Positions 14,604-22,921 of a stretch of DNA of 64,000 nt are shown piece by piece. Source of the DNA: Cytophagaceae bacterium (lineage in GTDB: Bacteria; Bacteroidota; Bacteroidia; Cytophagales; Spirosomataceae); NCBI GenBank assembly GCA_027486845.1, contig JAIXOL010000053.1, positions 62,001 through 126,000 on the forward strand, read 5' to 3'. A model generated the notes under the pieces. The model was not told the origin of the DNA, made no database searches, and saw only the letters and a program-made list of their open reading frames with translations. Position 1 is the first letter of the stretch, and the number at the start of each line of letters is the position of its first letter. A program made the translations under genes and the position numbers.

Positions 14604-15439
14604 TTGAAACTTTAAATCAATATAGCCATCTGACTGCAAAAGAGAGAGATAATCCATCTTTACCGGTTCGTATGTTGTTAGAAAAAAAACTAATAATTGG
14701 CAAAGTCTTAGATTTTGGCTGTGGATTTGGAAAAGATGTTGAATTTTTGAAAAGTAAAAATATTGACTGTCAAGGATTTGACCCTTATTATTTTCCTGAT
14801 GAACCTAAAGAGAAATTTGATACGATTCTCTGTTTTTATGTATTGAATGTTCTTTTTCCGGAGGAACAAAATAAAGTAATTATGGAAGTTTCTCGATTTT
14901 TAAAACCTACTGGAAAAGCATATTTTGTTGTTAGACGTGATATTCAAAAGGATGGTTTTAGACTTCATCATCTTCATGGAAAGCAAACGTATCAATGTTT
15001 TGTTAAACTACCTTTCAAGTCTATTTTTCTGAATGAAAATACTGAATTTTATGAGTACCAACATTTTAACCAAATACTTGATAATCAAGGTAAATGCCCT
15101 TTTTGTAAACCTAAATCAAGTCTAACATTAATAACAGAAACCGTTTTAAGTTATGCAATCTTAGATGCTTATCCTGTTTCAAAAGGTCATGCTTTGGTAA
15201 TACCAAAACGCCATATTTCTAATTATTTTGAATTGTCTTTTGAAGAACAGAAAGATTGTTGGCAACTTTCAAACTTTGTTCAAAGTGTTGTAAATAAGGC
15301 ATTTAGCCCTGATGGATTTAATGTAGGCATAAATATTGGAAAAAGTGCAGGACAGAAAATGAATCATGTAGGAATTCATATTATTCCAAGATATTTAAAT
15401 GATGGGTCAAAAAAAACTGGAATTCGACACATTTTATAA
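14600..15439 (+). CDS. SAM-dependent methyltransferase fused to a HIT-like domain lacking the nucleophile
   Basis: 279 residues. Residues 1-140: class I methyltransferase with motif I LDFGCGFGKDVEFL (about 36) and an acidic motif II (CQGFDPYY), then FDTILCFYVLNVLF. Residues 160-279: HIT domain opening with CPFCKP, HALVIPKRHISNYFEL, then DGFNVGINIGKSAGQKMNH. HIT enzymes carry HxHxHxx, the middle His being the nucleophile; here the residues are H256-V-G258-I-H260, so the middle His is Gly. The rest of the domain, including IIPRY, is intact. It may be catalytically dead or use the fold only for nucleotide binding. Start overlaps the HNH gene by 4 bp. Bifunctional methyltransferase/HIT proteins exist as a family; their substrate is not known to me. 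Confidence 0.75.
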   Translation: MIETLNQYSHLTAKERDNPSLPVRMLLEKKLIIGKVLDFGCGFGKDVEFLKSKNIDCQGFDPYYFPDEPKEKFDTILCFYVLNVLFPEEQNKVIMEVSRFLKPTGKAYFVVRRDIQKDGFRLHHLHGKQTYQCFVKLPFKSIFLNENTEFYEYQHFNQILDNQGKCPFCKPKSSLTLITETVLSYAILDAYPVSKGHALVIPKRHISNYFELSFEEQKDCWQLSNFVQSVVNKAFSPDGFNVGINIGKSAGQKMNHVGIHIIPRYLNDGSKKTGIRHIL

Positions 15440-15611
15440 TCAAGCAATACACTTTCCATTTTGAATTTGAATATTGCCCAAAATATGTAAAAGCAAATCA
15501 TAAGAGGCTCCAATTGCAAACAAAATATCATTCAATTTTACATTTGCAACGGCTTTACCAACATTATTATTTGAAGGCCTTACTACAATTTGGGCAGATA
15601 ATTTCGTTCAT
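15440..15611 (-). pseudogene. Gene remnant with a zinc-ribbon start
   Basis: On the minus strand the ATG at 15611 reads MNEIICPNCSKAFK and then hits two stops; a following open piece in the same frame reads VGKAVANVKLNDILFAIGAS and continues LLLHILGNIQIQ to a stop. MNEIICPxCxKAFK is the way DUF2130 proteins begin (two Cys of a zinc ribbon), but the second piece does not look like DUF2130, so this may be two gene ends joined by a deletion. Confidence 0.45.
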
Positions 15612-15665
15612 ATTTTTGTGATTTTGGGTTTTCTAAAATGAGTGCTAAAGGGTATTTGGATAGGC

Positions 15666-15762
15666 GTTCGGGTGGGGGTTAAGCATGCAAAACCGTCTAA
15701 CGGCAGGAAAATTTGATAGAAGCTCAAAGTTCCAAGTTTGCATTAAACCACGCCACCCGAGC
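15666..15762. repeat. Long imperfect palindromic element
   Basis: Two 26-bp arms, 15666-15691 (with TTCGGGTGGGGGTTAA and GCATGCAAA) and 15737-15762 (with TTTGCATTAAACC and CCACCCGAGC), are imperfect reverse complements around a 45-nt centre that contains GTCTAACGGCAGG and GTTCCAAG. Palindromes of this size and style sit between accessory genes in many Bacteroidota. No transposase is nearby. Confidence 0.55.
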
Positions 15763-15784
15763 AAACGATTATTTAGGGCTGTAA

Positions 15785-16243
15785 TTAGTCATTTTCTTCT
15801 ACGTCTTTATTCAAATCGCCTGATTCTTTCGCTCGTTTTGCAATAAATGAAATCAAGAGGCTAATATTTACAGACCTATTGTTTATTGAATTCCTAATTG
15901 TTTCGATTTCACTAATTATGTTTGATAAATCAACATTTAAATTAAATGTTTTGTGTAAACCAACTTTTTGTTTCAATTCATGCTGAAATTCTGGCTCCCA
16001 ATTAAACTTATGGTATTCATTAGTTCGCAAAAATCCAATTAAATGATCAAGCAATTCATAATCTAATGCATTATCAATTAATTTTTTTAACTCAACGCTT
16101 GTTTCGGTGTCCATGTTATCATTGTCATAAAAGCTGCATAATGAAATAATATAATTTACTTTAAGAGATTGGCCTATATTATTATTGTTGAATAAAACAT
16201 TTTGTAATACACGTTGTAAATTTTTTAATACCTTAGCATGCAT
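15785..16243 (-). CDS. Hypothetical protein, tandem paralogue 1
   Basis: 152 residues, mostly helical, no signal peptide. It aligns over its whole length with the next gene: LQ-LQNVLF near the start, NYI-SLC--Y, DYELL--L-G-LR, and F-WEP-F. The last 40 residues are nearly identical in both (ISEIE-IRNSINNRSVN and then FIAKRAKESGDLNKDVEEN). The pattern looks like a small cytoplasmic helical protein; I recognise no family. Placement beside a WapI-like immunity gene suggests the accessory immunity/defence pool, but function is unknown. Confidence 0.6.
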   Translation of the reverse strand: MHAKVLKNLQRVLQNVLFNNNNIGQSLKVNYIISLCSFYDNDNMDTETSVELKKLIDNALDYELLDHLIGFLRTNEYHKFNWEPEFQHELKQKVGLHKTFNLNVDLSNIISEIETIRNSINNRSVNISLLISFIAKRAKESGDLNKDVEEND

Positions 16244-16380
16244 GATTTCTCTGAGTTAAAATTTATAATTTAGGTTTATTAATTCGGTCTTAATGATTTA
16301 AAAAATATTAGTCAACAAATTGAAAATACTGTAAATGTTACTAAAGAATATTTTATCGTTGAGGCGAACCTCTTGATAAA

Positions 16381-16845
16381 TTACTTATTTTCTTCTACGT
16401 CTTTATTCAAATCGCCTGATTCTTTCGCTCGTTTTGCAATAAATGCAATCAAGAGGTTCATATTTACAGACCTATTATTTATTGAATTCCTGATGTTTTC
16501 AATTTCAGAAATTATGTCTGAAGCATCAATATTTCCAAAATTAAATGTTGGAGATAAGCTAATGTTTTGAGACATTTTTTCACGATGAAAACGGGGCTCC
16601 CAACTAAAATCTTTGTCTGAAATGCTTCGTAAAACTCCAGTTAATTTTCCAAGCAATTCATAATCCAATAATTGATCATTCAATTTTTTCAACTCATCAT
16701 CTATTTCTGTGTTATTGCCATCACTATTATAATAGTTGCACAATGAAACAATATAATTGGCTTTTCCTGATTGGTCTGGATAATAGCCATGAAATAAAAC
16801 GTTTTGTAAGGCTGTTTGTAATTTTTCTAATGCATTTGCATTCAT
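16381..16845 (-). CDS. Hypothetical protein, tandem paralogue 2
   Basis: 154 residues, paralogue of the gene at 15785. The first 110 residues have diverged to roughly half identity, while the last 40 residues and about 60 bp of DNA at the 3' end are almost unchanged. The upstream DNA is duplicated too: both have a GAGTTAAA leader and, about 75 bp up, an ACAAATT-CAAAATACT-like block. The non-uniform divergence suggests gene conversion at the 3' ends, or selection for different N-terminal regions on a fixed C-terminal helix. Confidence 0.6.
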   Translation of the reverse strand: MNANALEKLQTALQNVLFHGYYPDQSGKANYIVSLCNYYNSDGNNTEIDDELKKLNDQLLDYELLGKLTGVLRSISDKDFSWEPRFHREKMSQNISLSPTFNFGNIDASDIISEIENIRNSINNRSVNMNLLIAFIAKRAKESGDLNKDVEENK

Positions 16846-16941
16846 GAGTTTTTTGAGTTAAAGTTTAAAAATTCTTTTTTAGTGATTGTGACAATATGAA
16901 TCGACAAATTCAAAATACTATAATTGTTCCCTAAGGAATAA

Positions 16942-17418
16942 TCAAATTCCTAATGGCTTTCTATCAGGATATTTGTCCAATTCTTTTTTTAGTTCTATGG
17001 CAATTTTTTTCAATTCAAGATTGTCTGGACGGATGTCAACGTAATATTCCTTGTCGAGGTCTATTAAGGTTACGTATGGAGGGCGAAATTCAAGGTCGAA
17101 GTTTATCCTAATCATTTTTTTGTCTGAATCAAACTCGTTAAAAAGTTCAAAGAATAAATTAGGTTCAATAAAACTCAAGCAAGTTCGGGCAGGTTGAACA
17201 TTCTTTGAGAGTGTATCAAACCAATTGATCAATTTTTCAACATCAGAAGTTGTCAATGATGGATAAACAGTACTCCAATTTCCAAAATTGCTTTTAACAT
17301 TTAGAGAAATATTTAGCCAATTGTCATCTGATTCGAATTCAGCAACAGTTATCTCAGGAAACTGATAGCCGGTTATTTCTAATTCAACAGTTTGATTGTC
17401 AATTCCAAAAAAAATCAT
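16942..17418 (-). CDS. WapI-like immunity-family protein
   Basis: 158 residues, cytoplasmic, alpha/beta. VELEITGYQFPEI, then DDNWLNISLNVKSNFGNWS and YPSLTTSDVEKLINWFDTL match the WapI-type pattern (xYxFP, NWL, and a TxxExxxLxxWL helix) seen in small proteins encoded beside contact-dependent toxins. Such proteins bind and neutralise a specific toxin domain. No toxin gene is visible next to it, so it would be an orphan immunity protein or a protein of other function in the same fold. Spaced by 150 bp from the downstream amidohydrolase. Confidence 0.55.
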   Translation of the reverse strand: MIFFGIDNQTVELEITGYQFPEITVAEFESDDNWLNISLNVKSNFGNWSTVYPSLTTSDVEKLINWFDTLSKNVQPARTCLSFIEPNLFFELFNEFDSDKKMIRINFDLEFRPPYVTLIDLDKEYYVDIRPDNLELKKIAIELKKELDKYPDRKPLGI

Positions 17419-17564
17419 GTTTTAATGTAAGTTTATTATGGTTTTAAGTGCTGAAACAGAGCCGCATCGAGAAATACATTACATCATACAGCTTTTTAGT
17501 GAAATTTTGCAACGCATTCAAATGTGTTTTCAATTATTGCCATTTATGCTAAAAAATGAATTTT

Positions 17565-18338
17565 TTAAAATGAATTTTCAAAGATTTCGGTCATTATTTT
17601 ATTTAATTCTAACACCTTTTCAGGAATCACTTGATTATTTTCCATGTAGAGATTTCTATTTATTTCTATCATAACAGATTGCACAGAATCATTTTTTTTG
17701 TAAAATTTTAGGGGAACTATTGTTCCGCTGTATGGACTATTTACTTTTGATGAAAATCCATATCTATCAAATGAGCTAATTAAGGTATTCGTTAGCCAAT
17801 TAGGTGTATGAAAATCGTCAGTTCCTATGCAAATATCTGGTCTATCTAAAGATTGATCTACATCCGTTTTAAATGGTGTGTTCGTAAACGAATGACAATC
17901 AATAATTATCGAGAAATTATTTGTGTCAAGTGTCTCTTGTACCATATTTTCAAAAGTTTCATGATGTTTTTTATAATACTTTTCAAAAACATTTTTTTTT
18001 GAATCTTGAATATCTTCTCTAAGTATTTCACCAGTATCGGTATGGGTATAAAAAAAGCCTCTTCCCACTTTATACAGTTCTTCAAAATCGTCTTCAAATC
18101 TTTCAATGTCACAAAATATTCTACAGAAAGGTGCTATCAGTTGTTTTGTGCCTGCTACATCAAAAATTTTGTCAGTTGCCCAATCTGTTAGCAGATTAAT
18201 TTCATTCTCAACCAAATCCATATTATACCCATTTATGAAAGGTAAATATGTACTTGCATGTGGAATATGAAATATTAATGAATCTTTAAAAATATCACCA
18301 AATAATGCTTTTGAATACTCATTTCTTTCTTTTAACAT
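17565..18338 (-). CDS. N-formylglutamate amidohydrolase family protein
   Basis: 257 residues. FHIPHASTYLPF near the start (the His is a metal ligand), then DIERFEDDFEELYKVGRG, IIDCHSFTNTPF, ICIGTDDFHTPNWL and MIEINRNLYM are the conserved blocks of the PF05013 family. Classic members hydrolyse N-formyl-L-glutamate to formate and glutamate at the end of one histidine-degradation route; others act on N-formylated or N-succinylated amino acids. No other hut gene is nearby, so the substrate is uncertain. Possibly transcribed from the promoter at 18696-18764, with a short reading frame in between. Confidence 0.8.
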   Translation of the reverse strand: MLKERNEYSKALFGDIFKDSLIFHIPHASTYLPFINGYNMDLVENEINLLTDWATDKIFDVAGTKQLIAPFCRIFCDIERFEDDFEELYKVGRGFFYTHTDTGEILREDIQDSKKNVFEKYYKKHHETFENMVQETLDTNNFSIIIDCHSFTNTPFKTDVDQSLDRPDICIGTDDFHTPNWLTNTLISSFDRYGFSSKVNSPYSGTIVPLKFYKKNDSVQSVMIEINRNLYMENNQVIPEKVLELNKIMTEIFENSF

Positions 18339-18536
18339 AGGTTTTACTTGGATTTTCGTTTGAAGGTTCTGAAAAAAAAGATTTTGTAGCAGCGTAAATT
18401 TTCCTTATCAATTTTGGTGAAACGCTTACTTATGATTAATAAATACTTGCGTAAATTACTAAAGTGAATAATAGCGTATTCAGCCAAATAACAAGATTAG
18501 TTGTGCAGCTGTGTCTTAAATTTTGATTAAATTACC

Positions 18537-18659
18537 TCATTCGAGATAGTATTTGGAACCGGCATCAGAAGAGTGGCGGTCTGCAGTTTTTTCAATTAAT
18601 GATTTGGTGTTGAGCTTAGTAGTAAAATCCGTATAATCATTTCTAATTGACATATCCAT
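18537..18659 (-). CDS. Possible 40-aa peptide behind palindrome promoter 2
   Basis: The ATG at 18659 lies about 30 nt after the expected transcript start of the promoter at 18696. The product is hydrophilic (MDMSIRNDYTDFTTKLNTKS, then IEKTADRHSSDAGSKYYLE) with no family match. A longer version starting at 18764 would begin upstream of the promoter and is unlikely. The remaining 18339-18536 stretch shows no other gene. Confidence 0.35.
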   Translation of the reverse strand: MDMSIRNDYTDFTTKLNTKSLIEKTADRHSSDAGSKYYLE

Positions 18660-18695
18660 CTTTTTTTGGTTAATTCTCGATTTAGATTGATGCCA

Positions 18696-18764
18696 CAAAA
18701 GTAGTGATTGAATAAATGATAGAAGATTTTTTGCAAGCTTGCAACGAATATTGCAAGCTTGCAA
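18696..18764 (-). promoter_or_regulatory. Palindrome-controlled promoter 2
   Basis: Two tandem copies of the 14-bp palindrome TTGCAAGCTTGCAA (18731-18744 and 18751-18764, 20-bp period), then 27 nt to TACTTTTG on the minus strand (18703-18696). From the nearer palindrome through CTAAAT after the -7 element it aligns with promoter 1. The array of two operators begins 4 bp after the stop of the upstream CxxC gene. Confidence 0.65.
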
Positions 18765-18767
18765 TTT

Positions 18768-19871
18768 TTATTGCTGAAACTTTATTAAATCGTTGGAAAT
18801 ATTGATTTTTGATGGTTCATTTCTTCCACCACTAAGTATGTAATCTTTTGCTATATTTTTGCCAAGTGTATCAGAAATTATTGAATTAATCCTTGACTTT
18901 TCCTGACTAAATCTATCTTCTACTGGATTTACCAAAGCATTAATTCGAGTTTTAAGAATATCCATTTCACCTTCTACTGCTAACTTTCTGTAAATATTCA
19001 TTAGTTCAATTTTAAAATCACCTAAATCGTTAAATAGAATACCATGATTATTAATTAATTTGTTTTCAAGAAAGAATAAATAAAGCGTTTTACGTAATGG
19101 GGTTAATCTTATTTCGAGATTGCCAATGAATATTTCATTCTTTTTTGTGACAGTAATTGCTAACTTAATGTCTGCGTTTTGTTCGATTGTTCGGTTTTTA
19201 TAAACTAATTCATTTCGTACACCGTCAAAAATTTTAAAAACTTGTTGTACAATTTTATCGTCAATGTTTTCATGTCGTATTTTCGCAATACAAGTTTCGC
19301 AGATGTTTGCGTTTTGTAACTTAAGAATCACTTCTTGTTTATTCTGACAAAAATCATTCATACATCCTGTTGGTTGAAAATGTATGTAAGGATTATAAGG
19401 GGATTGAGATTCAAGTTTCATGAGAAATTGCATAACATTCTCTACAATCTGATAGGCAATTGGATATTTAGGATTTGCGTTTGTAAATGCATCCCAATCA
19501 CTTGTATGTACAAATATGTTTCTCTTTTCATCAAATTTACTAAACCAATTTAGTTCATTTCTTCTATCAGTCAAGACAATAACAAAATCGTTTTTATTTA
19601 TTTTAACTGTATCACGATAATAGGTGGAAAGAGAAAATATCTCTTTCCACCTTAATATTGTTCCTATTTCTTGTTTAAAATTGCCTTTTTTACCATCAGA
19701 TTTATAATCGGTATTAATATAAGGATAGAATAGAAAAGGAAATTTCTCTTTGTCAAAATCTAAATTTATTTTTGAAAACTTCAAAGGCCCCTTAAAAGTC
19801 TTAAGGAAATTATAGACATTTTGAAACTGTTCTTCTGAAAATTCTGGTGTTTTGAGTAAATAAATTCTCAT
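18768..19871 (-). CDS. CxxC protein of unknown function (367 aa)
   Basis: Three parts are visible. Residues 1-170: a mixed alpha/beta domain with DFVIVLTDRRNELNWFSKFD, NIFVHTSDWDAFTN and YPIAYQIVENVMQFLM, which has a regular pattern of conserved-looking acidic and aromatic residues. Residues 170-205: GCMNDFCQNKQEVILKLQNA followed by ICETCIAKI, a likely zinc-binding cluster with two C-x(4)-C / CxxC pairs. Residues 230-367: RLTPLRKTLYLFFLENK, and a helical region ending in a Ser/Gly-rich tail; the xPLxKTLYLFFL motif recalls a domain recurring in uncharacterised Bacteroidota proteins that looks like a winged helix. I know no experimentally described homologue. Located 4 bp upstream of a palindromic operator pair. 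Confidence 0.6.
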   Translation of the reverse strand: MRIYLLKTPEFSEEQFQNVYNFLKTFKGPLKFSKINLDFDKEKFPFLFYPYINTDYKSDGKKGNFKQEIGTILRWKEIFSLSTYYRDTVKINKNDFVIVLTDRRNELNWFSKFDEKRNIFVHTSDWDAFTNANPKYPIAYQIVENVMQFLMKLESQSPYNPYIHFQPTGCMNDFCQNKQEVILKLQNANICETCIAKIRHENIDDKIVQQVFKIFDGVRNELVYKNRTIEQNADIKLAITVTKKNEIFIGNLEIRLTPLRKTLYLFFLENKLINNHGILFNDLGDFKIELMNIYRKLAVEGEMDILKTRINALVNPVEDRFSQEKSRINSIISDTLGKNIAKDYILSGGRNEPSKINISNDLIKFQQ

Positions 19872-20064
19872 AATTTTCTTTTAATTGATGAAATATTAGG
19901 GTTTTTATGGTCTATTTGGGTTTGTTCAAAAATAATACATGGCTTGATTATAAAAATAAAATTACCCAATTATATTTTTAATCTAAAAAAGTTGTTTTTG
20001 TTATTTGAATTCTGCCTTTTTGATTTTGTATACAATTAAAATTAGAGGTAAAGTGCTTGTTGAC

Positions 20065-20445
20065 CGATGATAATTATGCTCAAATAATTGCCGATTTGCC
20101 CCAGTTTTTAGATAATGCTGATGACACGATTCACGAAATTGCAAATAAGATTGAGATTTCATTTTCGACACTGAGCAATAAAAACACGGTCGCCGAGACT
20201 GGAAATACGAAGAAGTCAATAAACTGATGCAATTGCTAGGGAGTGAAAAGCAGAAAGAAGTAATCAAAAACTATATTTTAATCGTCAATGATATTTTGCC
20301 AATCATTCAAGAAAATGGCATTCGTTTCAGTTTCATTTTTGAAAAGGCAGGAATGACTGTAGGAAATTACCAAGTTAGAAGTCGCTCAATCTCAGCTTGG
20401 GATGTTTCTGAGGTTCGACGAATCATTGATGCTTTGAAGTTTTAA
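20065..20445 (+). pseudogene. Broken copy of the double-HTH gene found at 33328
   Basis: DNA from 20065 to 20445 is about 95% identical to 33364-33741. The first 13 codons are missing, and a 1-nt deletion in an A-run near 20180 shifts the frame; the 72-residue 3' part (20227-20445) remains open. With the intact copy it brackets the fructan locus as a direct repeat. Confidence 0.8.
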
Positions 20446-20460
20446 ATAGAATAACAAATA

Positions 20461-20499
20461 AAAAGCCTGATATTCTACAATAAGATTATCAGGTTTTTT
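20461..20499 (+). terminator. Terminator after the broken HTH copy
   Basis: AAAAGCCTGATA, 15-nt loop, TATCAGGTTTTTT. The same hairpin theme (GCCTGATA) recurs after the intact copy at 33762, so the duplicated unit included its terminator. Confidence 0.65.
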
Positions 20500-20587
20500 C
20501 TAATAAATATCAACTTACTTTACATATTCAGCAACTCATTTTGTTTTAATGAAAGTCTTTTTTTTATATCCTCCAAAAGAGTTTTTT

Positions 20588-20851
20588 TTAGCTTATCTCT
20601 TTTACCTTTATTAAATTATGAATAATCAAAAAAAGTCTTTTTATATATGATACAACATTACCTCCTAATTCTAATCCCATTGATGATAATTGCTTGTTAA
20701 GGCGTTCAAATCTTCTTCCATAAGAGTTGAGATGGTGTTTGAATCTCTCGTTAAAAATTTTACGAATATAATTCGTACTTTCACAAAAAAACTTTCTTAC
20801 ATGATGTTTTAGCTTTACAGTTTTATCTGAAATAGGTAAGTCTCCATTCAT
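20588..20851 (-). CDS. Small basic protein, family not recognised
   Basis: 87 residues with many Lys, Arg, His and Asn: HHVRKFFCESTNYIRKIFNE, then RFERLNKQLSSMGLELGGN and a hydrophobic tail KRLFLIIHNLI. The middle segment is reminiscent of small relaxosome (MobC-like) or transposase-associated proteins, but the match is too short to rely on. It stands alone at the edge of the fructan locus. Confidence 0.35.
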   Translation of the reverse strand: MNGDLPISDKTVKLKHHVRKFFCESTNYIRKIFNERFKHHLNSYGRRFERLNKQLSSMGLELGGNVVSYIKRLFLIIHNLIKVKEIS

Positions 20852-21336
20852 TCTTATTTACTTACTATGTACTTTTGTTATAATAAAAAGACATAAAGGG
20901 CAATGACTTGAGAGCTGATTACTTATTGCATGGAAATCAACATAAGTCGAATTATGGTCAAGGTTGAGTAGTGTAAAATTCAACTCATTTGGAATAAACA
21001 GGGTTTGATTCATTCATCAAAATTAAAACAAAAATACACCTTTCATAAAATTAACGAAGCATCACTTTTTCTTCATTATATACAATTTATCAAAAAGTTG
21101 AAATAACAAAAACAGCTTTAGGTTTTTGGATGTCGTTTAGATGAACGATATACAGAACTTTAAATAGTTATATTCTCAATATAAGTTTAAGAAAAAAATA
21201 GTAGCAAAAAAATAAATTATTCAAACTCAACTTTAAAAATGAGGATGGATAATCTATAAATAAATTAAAAGCTAATTATATCCAACCTCTAAGTGTTATA
21301 AATGACAAAAAAGGCTGGATACAAGCATAAATAGAA
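20852..21336. other. AT-rich gap with one weak hairpin
   Basis: No gene seen in about 480 bp. A hairpin at 21279-21321 (TATCCAACCT / AGGCTGGATA, one mismatch) just past the GH32 stop probably ends the fructan operon transcript. Confidence 0.4.
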
Positions 21337-22812
21337 TTATTTTAAAGCTGAAATGCTAATTTTTCCACCAGATATAGTCGGAAAAACTAAATCAGTTAAA
21401 ACAAATCTTCCATCATTAGCGAAAATTTCGACAATTGAATTATCTACAAAAATATCAAGTTTCAAGATTCCATTTTGTGGTATAACTTTCATGCTTTCAA
21501 TGCTTGGAAATGTTTTATTAAAATCAACTTTCCCAGATTTTGTGCGGTCAAAAGATAACTTTTGAGTCGCTTTATCATAGTTTAATACACTTTTTTCCTC
21601 CCCATTTTTTAGTAAATCAATCGAAAAGCCCTTTGAATTTGTCAAATCAATCGAAAGAGTCAGTCTATAAGAATTACTTTTCATTTCAAGCGTTTTTGCT
21701 TCTGACAATTCGCTTGCTTTTAAAGTCAATGTCTCGGTATGAATATTATCGGCATAAACTGGTTTTTGAACTAAACTAAATTTGCCATTTTCATTAATAA
21801 ACGATAGTTTTCGGGGCATTGAAAACATTCCTCTTCTGCCTTCTGATGGAATATCGCCCGCATAAGCCCAGTTGTTCGCCCAAGCCATAATCATAGGGTT
21901 CTTCTCTTTTGTAGGAAGATTGTTGAATGGAACTGCCGCATAAAAATCTTTGCCATAGTCAATTCGTAAAACACCTATTTGGGCATCGGGTGTGAATTTT
22001 TTGCCGTCAAAATCACCCACAAAATATTGCATTCCAACGTAATCGGTATCTTCGTGAGCACTCGAAATCATAGAAACCCACTTGAATTTATCACTGTTTT
22101 CAACTGGAACTTTAAAAAGCGATGGGCATTCCCAGATTTTTGCGTAGTCTCCAATTTTACCAAATTCGCTCAATAATTCCCAGTTTTTCAAGTCTGTTGA
22201 TTCATAGATTTGGGCAGTATATTCCAAAGCTTTTACGACAATCATTCTCCATTTTCCTTCATGCCAAAATACTGATGGGTCTCTGAAATCTTTCAAACCA
22301 ATGTCCAAAACAGGATTTTTGTCATAAAATTTCCAAGTTCTGCCCTTGTCAGAGCTATACGCTAGACTTTGATGCTGTGCTAAACCTGTGCCTTTTTTTT
22401 CAATGTGTGAGGTATAAATGGCCACCAAGCCTTTCTTAAAACCTTTTTCAAAGAATCCCGAAGTATTTAAACTATCAACTACGGCAGAACCCGAAAAAAC
22501 CATTGTGGTTGAACTATCAGCATTCATCGTTTCGGGAATGGCAAGTGGTAATTCTTCCCAAACTTTTAGGTCTTTGCTCACGGCGTGTGCCCAGCTCATA
22601 TGTCCCCATTTATCACCAAAAGGATTATATTGGTAAAATAAATGATATTCGCCATCCAAATAAACCATTCCGTTTGGGTCGTTTACCCAATTTTTTTTTG
22701 GTGTATAATGATAAGCTGGTCGATAAGTTGCTGACTCGTTTTTTACTGTTTTATTTGATGAACAAGCATTTAGCATGGCCGCAATTGCTAAAAAAGTAAA
22801 TGTTTTTTTCAT
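21337..22812 (-). CDS. GH32 family lipoprotein (levanase / beta-fructosidase)
   Basis: 491 residues. Lipobox LNAC with Cys17, so it is a surface or periplasmic lipoprotein. GH32 hallmarks: NWVNDPNGMVY with the nucleophile Asp45, QYNPFGDKWGHMSWAHAVS, FRDPSVFW with the transition-state Asp, and WECPSLF with the acid/base Glu. A C-terminal beta-sandwich follows, with DNSIVEIFANDGRFVLTD, as usual in the family. These enzymes release fructose from fructans such as levan or inulin, or from sucrose. Last gene of the operon (transporter, kinase, SusC, SusD, GH32). A single GH32 suggests import of small products or simple fructans. Confidence 0.9.
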   Translation of the reverse strand: MKKTFTFLAIAAMLNACSSNKTVKNESATYRPAYHYTPKKNWVNDPNGMVYLDGEYHLFYQYNPFGDKWGHMSWAHAVSKDLKVWEELPLAIPETMNADSSTTMVFSGSAVVDSLNTSGFFEKGFKKGLVAIYTSHIEKKGTGLAQHQSLAYSSDKGRTWKFYDKNPVLDIGLKDFRDPSVFWHEGKWRMIVVKALEYTAQIYESTDLKNWELLSEFGKIGDYAKIWECPSLFKVPVENSDKFKWVSMISSAHEDTDYVGMQYFVGDFDGKKFTPDAQIGVLRIDYGKDFYAAVPFNNLPTKEKNPMIMAWANNWAYAGDIPSEGRRGMFSMPRKLSFINENGKFSLVQKPVYADNIHTETLTLKASELSEAKTLEMKSNSYRLTLSIDLTNSKGFSIDLLKNGEEKSVLNYDKATQKLSFDRTKSGKVDFNKTFPSIESMKVIPQNGILKLDIFVDNSIVEIFANDGRFVLTDLVFPTISGGKISISALK

Positions 22813-22921
22813 TGATATTTGTGTTTAAAATGAAGAAAGTGAATAAAAAATGGTAGTAGTAAAAAAACTACTACCATTCAAACTCTTACTTAATCTATTA
22901 TTTAATCTACTTTAACTTTGC

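Noticed and set aside
15678-15700. Integron attC-like core sites (GTTAAGC and GTCTAAC)
   Set aside because: The two 7-bp boxes are in the wrong order for an attC site and no integron integrase is visible.
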